From NCBI GenBank assembly GCA_035525495.1, contig DATLED010000058.1, positions 1 to 64,000 on the forward strand: 64,000 nucleotides of DNA, in the 5' to 3' direction. The position numbers and the translations under genes are program-made. Source of the stretch: DATLED01 sp035525495 (GTDB taxonomy: Bacteria > Actinomycetota > Acidimicrobiia > Acidimicrobiales > CADCTF01). This document shows positions 54,515-63,975 of the stretch, piece by piece. How positions within the stretch are numbered: position 1 is the stretch's first letter; each line of letters begins with the position of its first letter. Below the pieces are notes generated by a model. That model saw nothing but the letters and a program-made list of their open reading frames with translations, did not search any database and was not told the DNA's origin.

Positions 54515-55485
54515 GACGGATCGCGGTCTTCCTGACGGTCGTCGTGATGGTCGCCCTCGCCGGCGCCTCGCCGGCGTCCTCCGAGGACGTCACGGTGGAG
54601 GTCGGGTGGTGGACGTCGAACCCGACGGCGACGGCCCCCGAGCGCGGGCTGGCGGTGTCATCGGGACCGAGCGGAGCCATCACGGTGTCGGCGATCCGGG
54701 CTTCGCTCACGGTCACCACCATCGATACCGCCACGCTCACCCTCGCCGAGGAGGGCGGCGTCCAGCAGTCGGGCGCGCAGCTCCAGGTGTGTCCCACGCC
54801 GAACGCCTGGACGGCGGGTCCGAAGCAGTCCCTCGACAAGGCGCCCAAGCCCGAGTGCGACAAGGCCAAGGTGCCGCTCACCAGGGCCGCCGATGGCAAG
54901 TGGACGGCCGACGTCCGCAACGTGTTGTCGTCGAGCTCCGCCGGCGAGAAAACCTCCCCGTCGTTGATGATCGTGCCGGCGGGTTCGGGGGCGGTGCCGC
55001 TGGGCTTCGAAGTCCGTTTCCAACCGCCGAAGCTGACGGTCACGGGATCCTCGTCATCGGGCTCGTCGGACTCGACATCCTCGACGTTCTCCTCCTCCTC
55101 CTCGTCCTCCTCCGACTTCGCGTCGACGTCGTCCACGGATTCGTCCTCGACCTCGTCGTCGTCCTCGACGTTCGCCGGCTCGGGCGCGGGTTCGTTCGCG
55201 TCCCCGACGATCGACCGTGGGCCGTTGCCGTCGTTCTCCTCGGCGCAGCTGTCCGGCACGATCGAGGACTCCCCGACGGCGCAGGACACGGCCGCTGCCG
55301 CGGCGGTCGCCCCGGCGGTGGCGACCGCGTCACCCGTCGGTGGGCGGACGGCGCCGTCGGGTCCCGTTCCACGCGGCTCGCGCGGCCTGCAGGCCCTGTT
55401 CTTCATCGCCGTCGCAACGGTGATCGGCGTGGGGGTCGGCTTCGGTCACGCGAGAGTCCGGCCGGAGGGCGCGAACGTCGTCTGA
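54511..55485 (+). CDS. Secreted Ser-rich protein with C-terminal membrane helix, coupled to the transporter
   Basis: A 324-residue protein starting at TTG 54511 inside a TTGA overlap with the transporter stop; GGAG lies just before it. A signal peptide (RRIAVFLTVVVMVALAGASPAS) leads to a beta-rich extracellular domain (about 25-170) starting VTVEVGWWTSNPTATAPERG, with two cysteines (VCPTP and ECDKA). A ~50-residue Ser/Thr tract, an Ala-rich stretch and a transmembrane helix (LQALFFIAVATVIGVGVGFG) end it. This layout suits a membrane-tethered surface or accessory binding module. The family is unknown to me; translational coupling suggests work with the transporter. Confidence 0.76.
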   Translation: MRRIAVFLTVVVMVALAGASPASSEDVTVEVGWWTSNPTATAPERGLAVSSGPSGAITVSAIRASLTVTTIDTATLTLAEEGGVQQSGAQLQVCPTPNAWTAGPKQSLDKAPKPECDKAKVPLTRAADGKWTADVRNVLSSSSAGEKTSPSLMIVPAGSGAVPLGFEVRFQPPKLTVTGSSSSGSSDSTSSTFSSSSSSSSDFASTSSTDSSSTSSSSSTFAGSGAGSFASPTIDRGPLPSFSSAQLSGTIEDSPTAQDTAAAAAVAPAVATASPVGGRTAPSGPVPRGSRGLQALFFIAVATVIGVGVGFGHARVRPEGANVV

Positions 55486-55501
55486 GACGGACGCGCGGAG
55501 G

Positions 55502-56710
55502 TCAGGGTTCGAGGGTCGGCGGGTCGAGGTAGATAAGACCGGGCCCGCCCGGCGTCGCCCGGAGCGCCTTGGCGGTGGCGAGCACCTCGTCGATCGAGAC
55601 GGTGCCGTACACGCGCACGAACTCTCCGTCCTCGTCCCCCCACCGGACCTCGGGCCCGCTCCAGCTGAGGAGCAGCTCCCCTTGGCCGAAGAGCGGGCCG
55701 AGGTCGACGGGGCGGCCCTCCGGTCTGGGTTGGAAGGCCCGATCGAGGTTGAGCGTGTTCCCGCGGTCGACGATCAGGACATCGGTGCCCCGCTCGTACA
55801 CGTCGGCCGTGCTGGCGACGGCCTTTCGGCGCTCGGTCGCATCGGTCAGACCCGGTTGCGGGGGGATCACGGAGTACCGGCCCCGCAGGTGGAAGCCGGG
55901 CGGCGGAGCGTCGAGGACGAAGAAGCGACCCTCCGGGTCGGCCCCGGGATCGACGGGCAGCACGGAGCCTCCGCCCTGGCCGGCGTTGATCGTCGGCGCC
56001 TCGTCGATCGGGGAGAGGTCGACGCCGCCGAGCTGCACCTCGACGGCGACCCGTTGGCGGACCGGGCGTCCGTCCTCGACCTGCCACTCCTCGACCACGA
56101 TGCCTTCGCCGGTGATGCACGTGTCGGTATGCCTCGTCGGGAGGGCGGCCGAGATCGTGCTCGAGGACACGGGGGCCAGCGAGCGGAACACCTGGCAGCG
56201 CCGCCCCGCGACCCTCCGCATCTCCCGGGCATCGACCAGCCCCTCGTCCACGGCGCGACCGACGACGAGGTCCGGGCGAGGGACGACTGCGCTGGGAGGC
56301 GGACTGACGATGCTTCTGGCGCCGCGCGAGGGCTGGATCGCCAGACGGCCGAAGGAGGTCTCGGACACCTCGGTCGGGTTGGTCCGCCGGCTGAGGAACG
56401 GACCGACGACGGAGATGGTCTCGCGGGTGGTCGGGCGGCCCGGCTCGCGGACCTCGAAGGTGACGGCGTAGTCGTCGGGCCCGCGGGTGATCGGGAGTGT
56501 CGATCCGCGCGCCGCACGGACCGGAGTCGACCCGTGCCGGGTGAGCTCGGGCAGCCGACGGCTGGACGAGGAAGCGTCCCCACCGCCGCCGATCGAACCT
56601 ATGGCGGTCCAGATGCCGACGCCGACCATGGCGACGCCGAGCACGACGACGGGCAGGGCGATCCGGGGCTGGCGTCGTCGGGCTCGGCTCGCCATCGCCC
56701 AAGCATGCAC
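55502..56710 (-). CDS. Membrane-anchored extracytoplasmic protein, unknown function
   Basis: A 402-residue protein. A basic leader and one hydrophobic helix (IALPVVVLGVAMVGVGIWTA, about 17-36) look like an uncleaved signal anchor. A ~360-residue exported domain with beta character follows, such as GPDDYAVTFEVREPGRPTTRE, CQVFRSLAP and GFHLRGRYSVIPPQPG. Single pairs of cysteines may bond. I recognise no domain; a lipoprotein-sorting or MucB/RseB-like fold was considered without firm support. It lies 4 bp downstream of the histidine-kinase gene on the same strand and may be its co-transcribed partner. Confidence 0.7.
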   Translation of the reverse strand: MHAWAMASRARRRQPRIALPVVVLGVAMVGVGIWTAIGSIGGGGDASSSSRRLPELTRHGSTPVRAARGSTLPITRGPDDYAVTFEVREPGRPTTRETISVVGPFLSRRTNPTEVSETSFGRLAIQPSRGARSIVSPPPSAVVPRPDLVVGRAVDEGLVDAREMRRVAGRRCQVFRSLAPVSSSTISAALPTRHTDTCITGEGIVVEEWQVEDGRPVRQRVAVEVQLGGVDLSPIDEAPTINAGQGGGSVLPVDPGADPEGRFFVLDAPPPGFHLRGRYSVIPPQPGLTDATERRKAVASTADVYERGTDVLIVDRGNTLNLDRAFQPRPEGRPVDLGPLFGQGELLLSWSGPEVRWGDEDGEFVRVYGTVSIDEVLATAKALRATPGGPGLIYLDPPTLEP

Positions 56711-56714
56711 TGCC

Positions 56715-58484
56715 TCAGCTGTAGGTAGCGGCCCTCGCCCCGGCGTCCGCCGCGGCCGGGCGACGTGGCACCCGCACCATGAAGGTCGTTCCCCGCCCGA
56801 TCCGGCTCGCCACCGAGACCGAGCCGCCGTGGGCGGCGACGAAGTGGCGCGTCAGCGACAGGCCGATGCCGAACCCGCCGACCGTCCGCGTCGACCTCCC
56901 GTCGACCTGGTGGAAGCGGTCGAAGATCCGGTCGTGCTCCTCGGGGGGGATCCCGATGCCGTGGTCGGCGACGGTCACGATGACGTCGTCTTCCTCGACG
57001 GACAACGACAGGTCGATGGGCGTCGACGGGTCCGAGAACTTGGCGGCGTTCGACAACAGGTTGACCACGACGCGTTCCAGCTTGACGGCATCCCCCAAGC
57101 CGACCACGTCGGCCTGCGGCAGGTGCAGGGTGACGGCTCGCCCGGTGTCGAGGGTCGCAAGCTCCGCCCAGCGCGCGAGCGCTTCGCACCAGTTGATGTC
57201 GACGAGGGCCAGGCGGGTCATGCCGGCGTCGGAGAGCGCCTCGTCGAGGAGGTTGCCGATGAGCTGGTTGAGCTGGCCGCCCCGCCGGTCGAGCATCGCC
57301 AGCATCTCGTCGCGTTGCTCGTCGTCGATGCGGTCCCACGAGCGGTGGAGCGTCGAGGCCACGAGCTTGATGGCGGCCGCCGGCGTTCGGAGCTCGTGCG
57401 ACACGTTGGCGAGGAACTCGTCCTTCTGGCGGTTGAGGGCGCGGAGGTCCTCGGCCACCTCGGTCTCGCGCCGGTAGGCGGCGGCGCTGCCGAGGGCGAG
57501 GCCGAGTTGGTCGGTGACGCGGGTGAGCCGGTCGTGCTCGCGGTCGTCCAGGTGCCGCGGTGAGCGGTGGGCCACGATGAGCACGCCGATCAGCTCGGTC
57601 CGGTACCGGATCGGCAACGCCGCCAGGCTGACGATCCCCTCGCCGATCAGCGGGTGGTCGGCGCCGGCGGCCTCGAGCAGATCGTCGTACTGGACCATTC
57701 GGCCAACCTCGACCACCGGGCGGACGATCGATGCCTCGACCAGCTCCGCGGGACGCTCGCGGTAGTACGACGCGACGTCGGGTGACACGCCGCGCAGCGC
57801 CGGGACGACGAGGTGCGCGCCATCCAGGAGCGCGATGGCGCCGGCATCCCATCCGGCCACCGACAGCGCCGCATCGACGCCGATGCGGGCGAGGTCGTCG
57901 TCGAGCGGCGCGCCGATCGATGCCTCGAGGACGGTGTGCAACGAACGGTTCGCCCGCAACGCCTCCCGCAACGTCTCGGCGACGACGGCGCCGAAGTGGG
58001 CGAGGAGCACGAAGAGCACGAGCCGCACGGCACGGTCCTCGAAGGCGACGGGGGTGAACGCGCTGACGACGATGCCGTCGAGGAGCGGGGCGGCGATGGC
58101 GAGGGCGTAGCGGATCCACCCGACGAAGAACACCGCCGTGAACGTCACCGGCAACAGGTAGAGGAACCCGTAGGGGCTCGACGCGTCACCGATGAGCCCC
58201 ACGGCGAGCGCGATCAGCACGCAGTAGGCGCTCAGGAGGGCGAGGAGGGCGGCTCGTGACAGCCGGTCGATCAGGTCCCGCCACGACACGGCGACGGCGA
58301 CGAGCACGGCAATGGCGGCGATGCCGAGGAGCTCGAGGCAGACGGCGAGGGTCTCGGCGGCGAAGGGCGCGGTGACGGCGACGGCGAGCGCACCCAGGCG
58401 GGCGAACTGCGGGATCGTCCGACGCATCCGCGCGTCGGTGTGCGGGTCGTCGAAGAGCGACTCGTCGGAGTCGAGCGTGCTCAC
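56715..58484 (-). CDS. Membrane sensor histidine kinase with GAF domain
   Basis: A 589-residue protein. An N-terminal region of about six membrane helices (residues 30-165) is followed by a GAF domain (about 185-330). The HisKA phospho-acceptor is H363 in NVSHELRTPAAA. The HATPase domain has N-box NLLSNAAKFSDP, G1 DHGIGIPPEE and G2 GGFGIGLSLTRH. The start is GTG 58484 with GAGGAA upstream. No response regulator is adjacent, so it is an orphan kinase in this window, and the signal is unknown. The exported protein just downstream may be its sensory partner. Confidence 0.9.
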   Translation of the reverse strand: MSTLDSDESLFDDPHTDARMRRTIPQFARLGALAVAVTAPFAAETLAVCLELLGIAAIAVLVAVAVSWRDLIDRLSRAALLALLSAYCVLIALAVGLIGDASSPYGFLYLLPVTFTAVFFVGWIRYALAIAAPLLDGIVVSAFTPVAFEDRAVRLVLFVLLAHFGAVVAETLREALRANRSLHTVLEASIGAPLDDDLARIGVDAALSVAGWDAGAIALLDGAHLVVPALRGVSPDVASYYRERPAELVEASIVRPVVEVGRMVQYDDLLEAAGADHPLIGEGIVSLAALPIRYRTELIGVLIVAHRSPRHLDDREHDRLTRVTDQLGLALGSAAAYRRETEVAEDLRALNRQKDEFLANVSHELRTPAAAIKLVASTLHRSWDRIDDEQRDEMLAMLDRRGGQLNQLIGNLLDEALSDAGMTRLALVDINWCEALARWAELATLDTGRAVTLHLPQADVVGLGDAVKLERVVVNLLSNAAKFSDPSTPIDLSLSVEEDDVIVTVADHGIGIPPEEHDRIFDRFHQVDGRSTRTVGGFGIGLSLTRHFVAAHGGSVSVASRIGRGTTFMVRVPRRPAAADAGARAATYS

Positions 58485-58560
58485 CTGTTCCTCATCGGCA
58501 GGTGCGGGCCGCTCCCGGAACGAAAGGGGGAACTCCGCACCCGACCTACGCTCGACGGGG

Positions 58561-61500
58561 ATGGGCGTGCTGGACCGGTTCTCCGAGGCGGCGAGAACCT
58601 GGTTCACGTCGTCGTTCGCGGGCCCGACGCCCGCCCAGGAGCAGGGCTGGGAGGCCATCTCCAAGGGCCACCACACGCTCATCCTCGCGCCGACGGGGTC
58701 GGGCAAGACGCTCGCCGCCTTCTTCTGGGCGCTCGACCGCCTCGCCGCGAGCGGGCCGCCGGCCGACGAGCGCCGACGTCTCAGGGTCCTCTACGTGTCG
58801 CCCCTCAAGGCGCTCACCTACGACGTCGAGCGCAACCTCCGCGCGCCCCTCGTCGGCATGGGCGCCACGAACCTGCGCGTCGGCACCCGCACGGGCGACA
58901 CGACGGACAAGGAGCGCCGGGACATCGCGCGTCACCCGCCGGACATCCTGGTGACGACGCCCGAGTCGCTCTACCTGATGTTGACGTCGCAGGCGCGTGA
59001 GGTCCTCGCCTCGGTCGAGCACGTGATCGTCGACGAGATCCACGTCATGGCGGCGACCAAGCGCGGCGCCCACCTCGCCCTGTCCCTCGAGCGGCTCGGC
59101 CGGTTGTGCGAGACGCCGCCGCAGCGCATCGGACTGTCCGCCACGCAGCGCCCACTCGACGAGGTGGCGCGCTACCTCGGCGGCCGCGACCGCGCGGTGA
59201 CGATCGTCGACACCGGCGTCCGCAAGGAGCTCGACCTCGAGGTCATCGTCCCGGTCGAGGACATGGGCGAGCTCGCCAAGCGCGTCCGGCCGGCGTCGGA
59301 GGACCTCGTGATCAGCGGACCAGCGGCCGGCGGTCGCGGCGCGGCGGGAGGCGGAGGCGACGCGCGGTCGTCGATCTGGCCCTCGATCCACCCGATCCTC
59401 CTCGAGCTGATCCGGTCGCACACGTCGACCCTGATCTTCGTGAACTCCCGTCGCCTCGCCGAGCGGTTGTCGCAACAGCTGAACGAGCTCAACGCCGAAC
59501 AGACGGGGGACGAGCACGAGCTGGTGCGGGCCCACCACGGTTCGATCGCGAGGGAGCAGCGACTCGAGATCGAGGACGCGCTGAAGGCCGGGAAGCTGCC
59601 CGCGCTGGTGGCGACGTCGTCGCTCGAGCTCGGGATCGACATGGGCGCCATCGACCTGGTCGTCCAGGTCGAGTCACCGTCGTCGGTGGCGTCGGGGCTG
59701 CAGCGCATCGGCCGCGCCGGCCACCAGGTCGGCGAGCCGTCGAAGGGGAAGATCTTCCCCAAGTTCCGTGGCGACCTGCTCGTGGCGGCGGTCACGGCCC
59801 AGCGCATGCAGGCGGGGCTCATCGAGGAGACCAAGGTCCCGCAGAACCCGCTCGACATCCTCGCCCAGCAGATCGTGGCCATGGTGGCGATGGACGACTG
59901 GTCCGTCGACGACGCCTTCGCCTGCGTCACCGGCGCCTACAACTTCTCCGAGCTGACGCGCGAAGCCTTCGACGGCGTGCTCGACATGTTGTCGGGGCGC
60001 TACCCGTCCGATGAGTTCGCGGAGCTTCGCCCGCGCCTCGTGTGGGACCGGCTCGAGAGCACGTTGCGGGCGCGACCCGGCTCGCGCATGTTGGCGGTGA
60101 CGAGCGGAGGAACCATCCCCGATCGCGGGCTCTACGGCGTGTTCACGCCGGAGGGATCGCGCGTTGGGGAGTTCGACGAGGAGATGGTCTACGAGTCGCG
60201 GGTGGGCGAGAACATCCTCCTCGGCGCGACGACGTGGCGCATCCAGGAGATCACCCGCGACCGCGTCGTCGTCACCCCCGCGCCCGGGGAGCCCGGGAAG
60301 ATCCCCTTCTGGCGGGGCGACGCCCTCGGCCGGCCCTACGAGCTCGGGCGCGCCCTCGGGGCGTTCCTGCGCGAAGCGGACGACACGACCGACACGACGC
60401 TGCGGGAGGAGCACGGCCTCGACGACCTCGCGATCCTCAACCTGCGCGAGTACCTGGGCGAGGAGCGCGAAGCGACCGGCGGTGTCCTGCCGACGGATCG
60501 CCAGATCGTCATCGAGCGCTTCCGCGACGAGCTCGGTGACTGGCGGGTGTGCGTGCTGTCGCCGTTCGGCGCGCGGGTCCATGCTCCGTGGGCGCTGGCG
60601 CTTGAGGCGCGGGTCAAGGACCGGTTGGGGCTCGAGGTGCAGGCGATCTGGGACGACGACGGGATCGTCGTGCGTCTGCCGGAGGCCGACGAGGCGCCCC
60701 CCGCCGAGGCGGTGATCCTCGATCCCGACGAGGTCGAGGATCTCGTCGTCGACGCCGTCGGGCAGTCCGCCCTGTTCGCTTCCCGCTTCCGCGAGAACGC
60801 GGCGCGTGCCCTCCTCCTGCCGCGCCGCCGGCCCGGGTCGCGCACGCCCTTGTGGCAGATGCGACAGAAGGCGGCCGACCTGCTGGCGGTGGCGTCGCGC
60901 TACGGCTCGTTCCCGATCCTGCTCGAGACCTACCGGGAGTGCCTGCGCGACGTGTTCGACCTGCCGGCGCTGCACCAGTTGATGGCGGACATCGCGTCGC
61001 GCAAGGTGCGGGTCGTGTCGGTGGAGACGTCGTCGCCGTCGCCGTTCGCCTCGTCGCTGGCGTTCCGGTACGTCAGCAACTTCATGTACGAGGGCGACTC
61101 GCCGGTGGCCGAGCGCCGCGCCCAGGCGCTGACCCTCGACCGCCACATGCTGGCCGAGCTGCTCGGCGCCGACGAGCTGCGGGAGCTGCTCGACGCCGAC
61201 GTCCTGGCCGCGCTCGAAGCCGAGTTGCAGTCGCTCGACGAACGGCGCTGGGCGCGCACGGTCGATGCCGCGTCGGACCTCTTGCGCCGGCTCGGCGACC
61301 TGTCGGTCGAGGAGCTCCGGGCGCGCTCGACCGAGGACTTCTCCGCGGCGCTCGTGACGGACCGTCGGGCCGTCGTCGTTCGGGTCTCGGGCCAGGAGCG
61401 CCTGATCGCGGCGGAGGACGCGGGTCGGTACCGCGACGCCCTCGGCGTGGCCATCCCCGGCGGGGTGCCGGAGGTCTTCCTCGAACCCGTCCCGGATGCG

Positions 61501-63000
61501 CTGGAGCAGGTGGTGCGGAGGTGGGCGCGGACGCACGGGCCGTTCCTCTCGGAGGAGCCCGCGGCGCGCTTGGGCGTGTCCGTCGATCGGATCGACGAGG
61601 TGCTCGTCCGTCTCGAGGGTCGCGAGACCGTCGTGCGGGGGGCCTTCCGTCCGAACGCCTACCTGGCCGAGCGGGGTCTCGGCTCCGAGCGGGAGTGGTG
61701 CGACAACGACGTCCTGCGGATCCTCCGGCAGCGGTCCCTGGCGGCGCTGCGACGCGAGGTCGAGCCCGTCGAGGCCGAGGTGCTCGGCCGCTTCCTGCCG
61801 GCGTGGCAGGGCGTCGGGAGCGATCCAGCGACGAGGGGTCACGGGGGGCTCGACCGACTGTTCGAGGTCGTCACCCAGCTCCAGGGCGTGCCCATCCCGG
61901 CGAGCGTGCTCGAGCGCGACGTGCTGTCGTCGCGGGTGAAGGACTACTCGGCCGGCCTGCTCGACGAGCTGTGCGCGGCGGGCGAGCTGGTGTGGGTCGG
62001 CGGCGGTCCGATCGGGCGCGACGACGGACGGGTGCTGCTGTACCTGCGGGGCTCGGCCCTGGCGCGCTCGGCGCCGTTGGCGGCACCGGACGATCGCCCT
62101 TCCGACGACGAGCACGAGCGTTTGCGGGAGGTGCTCGCCGGCGGCGGGGCTCGGTTCTTCCGCGATCTCGGTGGCGCGGACGATCGGGCCACGCTCGACG
62201 CGCTGTGGGATCTCGTGTGGGCGGGCGAGGTGACGAACGACGCCTTCGCCGCCGTGCGCGCCCTGTCTCTGAAGAAGCGCACGCAGGGCACGACCCGCCC
62301 GGGACGTCGGCCGAGGCTCGGCACGCTCACGGCGATGGGACCGCCGACGTCCCAGGGCCGTTGGTCGTTGGTGGACCGCGGAGGGGTCGAACCGACAGTC
62401 GCCGCGCACGCACTCGCCGGCGCCATGCTCGAACGCCACGGCGTGCTGACCCGGGAGGCCGTCCGCGGCGAGGGCACCGCCGGCGGGTACGCGGCGGTGT
62501 ACCCGGTCCTGCGGGCGATGGAGGACGCGGGCCGGATCCGTCGTGGCTACTTCGTCGCCGGGCTCGGTGGCGCGCAGTTCGCGCTCCCCGGAGCCGTCGA
62601 CCGGCTGCGCCAGTACCGGGCCATGGCCGGCGAACGCACCGGGATCGGCGCGCAGATCCTGGCGAGCACCGACCCGGCGAACCCGTTCGGCGTCGCCCTC
62701 GCGTGGCCCGAGGTCGTGGGCGACGTCGGCGGACGCCCCGCTCGGACGGCCGGCTCCTACGTCGTGCTGCTCGACGGCATCGCGTCCCTCTACGTCGAAC
62801 GCCGGGTGAAGGGGCTCATCGCGCTCCGCGCCTTCGATGGGTCGTGGGAGGCCGATGCCGTCGCCGCCCTCGCCGACCAGATGCTCGTGCCCGGCCGGCT
62901 GTCACGCATCGTCGTGGAGAAGAGCGACCCCGCGCTCCACCGGTCCCTCGCGGACGCCGACTTCATCCCGACCCCGAAGGGCTGGACGAGGTACCGCTAA
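58561..63000 (+). CDS. lhr: Lhr-type DEAD/DEAH-box helicase
   Basis: A 1479-residue superfamily 2 helicase. Walker A APTGSGKT is at 43-50, DEIH at 158-161, motif III LSATQRP, and motif VI QRIGRAGH starts at 381. The long C-terminal DUF/Lhr-specific region (about 500-1479) with winged-helix-like segments is standard for the bacterial long Lhr form. Lhr unwinds RNA:DNA and DNA duplexes 3' to 5' and is linked to DNA repair; actinobacterial members are often induced by mitomycin C. The ATG at 58561 aligns MGVLDRFSEAARTWF with homologues. It is divergent from the histidine kinase and ends before a strong hairpin. Confidence 0.92.
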   Translation: MGVLDRFSEAARTWFTSSFAGPTPAQEQGWEAISKGHHTLILAPTGSGKTLAAFFWALDRLAASGPPADERRRLRVLYVSPLKALTYDVERNLRAPLVGMGATNLRVGTRTGDTTDKERRDIARHPPDILVTTPESLYLMLTSQAREVLASVEHVIVDEIHVMAATKRGAHLALSLERLGRLCETPPQRIGLSATQRPLDEVARYLGGRDRAVTIVDTGVRKELDLEVIVPVEDMGELAKRVRPASEDLVISGPAAGGRGAAGGGGDARSSIWPSIHPILLELIRSHTSTLIFVNSRRLAERLSQQLNELNAEQTGDEHELVRAHHGSIAREQRLEIEDALKAGKLPALVATSSLELGIDMGAIDLVVQVESPSSVASGLQRIGRAGHQVGEPSKGKIFPKFRGDLLVAAVTAQRMQAGLIEETKVPQNPLDILAQQIVAMVAMDDWSVDDAFACVTGAYNFSELTREAFDGVLDMLSGRYPSDEFAELRPRLVWDRLESTLRARPGSRMLAVTSGGTIPDRGLYGVFTPEGSRVGEFDEEMVYESRVGENILLGATTWRIQEITRDRVVVTPAPGEPGKIPFWRGDALGRPYELGRALGAFLREADDTTDTTLREEHGLDDLAILNLREYLGEEREATGGVLPTDRQIVIERFRDELGDWRVCVLSPFGARVHAPWALALEARVKDRLGLEVQAIWDDDGIVVRLPEADEAPPAEAVILDPDEVEDLVVDAVGQSALFASRFRENAARALLLPRRRPGSRTPLWQMRQKAADLLAVASRYGSFPILLETYRECLRDVFDLPALHQLMADIASRKVRVVSVETSSPSPFASSLAFRYVSNFMYEGDSPVAERRAQALTLDRHMLAELLGADELRELLDADVLAALEAELQSLDERRWARTVDAASDLLRRLGDLSVEELRARSTEDFSAALVTDRRAVVVRVSGQERLIAAEDAGRYRDALGVAIPGGVPEVFLEPVPDALEQVVRRWARTHGPFLSEEPAARLGVSVDRIDEVLVRLEGRETVVRGAFRPNAYLAERGLGSEREWCDNDVLRILRQRSLAALRREVEPVEAEVLGRFLPAWQGVGSDPATRGHGGLDRLFEVVTQLQGVPIPASVLERDVLSSRVKDYSAGLLDELCAAGELVWVGGGPIGRDDGRVLLYLRGSALARSAPLAAPDDRPSDDEHERLREVLAGGGARFFRDLGGADDRATLDALWDLVWAGEVTNDAFAAVRALSLKKRTQGTTRPGRRPRLGTLTAMGPPTSQGRWSLVDRGGVEPTVAAHALAGAMLERHGVLTREAVRGEGTAGGYAAVYPVLRAMEDAGRIRRGYFVAGLGGAQFALPGAVDRLRQYRAMAGERTGIGAQILASTDPANPFGVALAWPEVVGDVGGRPARTAGSYVVLLDGIASLYVERRVKGLIALRAFDGSWEADAVAALADQMLVPGRLSRIVVEKSDPALHRSLADADFIPTPKGWTRYR

Positions 63001-63003
63001 CCG

Positions 63004-63051
63004 TTTTGTCAGCGGGATCCCGCCGCCGAAGGCGGCATCCCGATGACAAAA
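63004..63051. terminator. Long bidirectional hairpin terminator
   Basis: A stem of about 21 bp with two mismatches pairs TTTTGTCAGCGGGATCCCGC (63004-63023) with its complement ending at 63051, around a small loop. It starts with TTTT and ends with AAAA on the plus strand, so each direction has a U-tract, which is rare in this window. It lies between the convergent lhr and SCO6745-like genes. Confidence 0.85.
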
Positions 63052-63087
63052 GGAGGGGAGGGGAGGGGGAAGGGAGGGGAGTTCCGG

Positions 63088-63975
63088 TCAGGTGCGGCCG
63101 ATGGCGGCGGGGTCGCGGGGGTAGCCCTTGGCCTCGAGGACGGCGTTGGTCCACGGCGCCAGGAGCTCGAACAGTTCCTCGGCATCGGCGCCCAGCGCGG
63201 CGACGACCTCGGTCTCGCCGGCGTCGGTCATCTCCTCGACGACCGCCCGCAGCTGCTCGCCGGCGGGCGTGAACGCCGGCGGGTCGTCGGTCGTGACGAA
63301 GCCGCGCTCCTGCAACGAAGCGATGCCGGCGTCGATTTCGTCCGCCGACCAACCACGGGTGCGGATGTAGCCACCCGGCTTCTGCCGCCACCACAGCTCG
63401 GTCAGGAGGTTGATCTCGACGGCGCTCAGGTGCATGGCCGACCACGCCAGGACGTGCGAATCACCACGGTGCTCGCGCAGCACATCCGCGGCGCGCCACA
63501 GGTCGGCGACGGGATCCCCCGGGAGCCCGAGGGACCGCAGCCCCGCGAAGAGCGACCGCCCGGCGACGGGTGCAGCATCACCGGCACGCAACATCAGCTC
63601 GGTCGCCCGTTGCACCTTGGCGGAGTTGCCCCCTGTCACGGTGTCGCCGAGCATCCTCGTGAGCGCGACGCGCTGTCCGTCGAGGCGCGCCTCGAGCACC
63701 GACGAGGCGTCCGTCTTCGACCAGCCCTCGTCCACCGCGGGGATCACGATCGCGGGGTTGAAGACGCCGAACGTCGCGGCCACGACCTCGCCCGGGACCT
63801 GGCCCATGCACGCGGCTCGCGAGCAGAAGTACCCCGGCCCGAACCCGGCGAGGCCGAGCTTCTCGTAGTTGGAGTGGCACTCCGGTGAGAAGTACACGCT
63901 CGACGCCAATGGCTCGATCAGGTCCCACAACCGGCGGCTGACGGAACGGACGGTGGCGGCATCGGACCCAGGCAT
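63088..63975 (-). CDS. SCO6745-family protein (helix-turn-helix type)
   Basis: A 295-residue protein matching the actinobacterial SCO6745 group. It has VYFSPECHSNYEKLGLAGFGPGYFCSRAACMGQV split near the N-terminus, VVAATFGVFNPAIV, and a C-terminal half with helix-turn-helix-like organisation (WSADEIDAGIASLQERGFVTTDD, TPAGEQLRAVVEEMTD). The cysteines C36 and C54-C59 region might bind a metal or cofactor. Function is unknown. ATG 63975 is used; GTG 63981 is an alternative start. Its 3' end faces the long hairpin. Confidence 0.8.
   Translation of the reverse strand: MPGSDAATVRSVSRRLWDLIEPLASSVYFSPECHSNYEKLGLAGFGPGYFCSRAACMGQVPGEVVAATFGVFNPAIVIPAVDEGWSKTDASSVLEARLDGQRVALTRMLGDTVTGGNSAKVQRATELMLRAGDAAPVAGRSLFAGLRSLGLPGDPVADLWRAADVLREHRGDSHVLAWSAMHLSAVEINLLTELWWRQKPGGYIRTRGWSADEIDAGIASLQERGFVTTDDPPAFTPAGEQLRAVVEEMTDAGETEVVAALGADAEELFELLAPWTNAVLEAKGYPRDPAAIGRT

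Noticed and set aside
59674..62439. 921-codon open frame opposite the helicase gene
   Set aside because: Its product is Arg/His/Gly-rich with no motifs, while the plus-strand frame shows complete helicase motifs.
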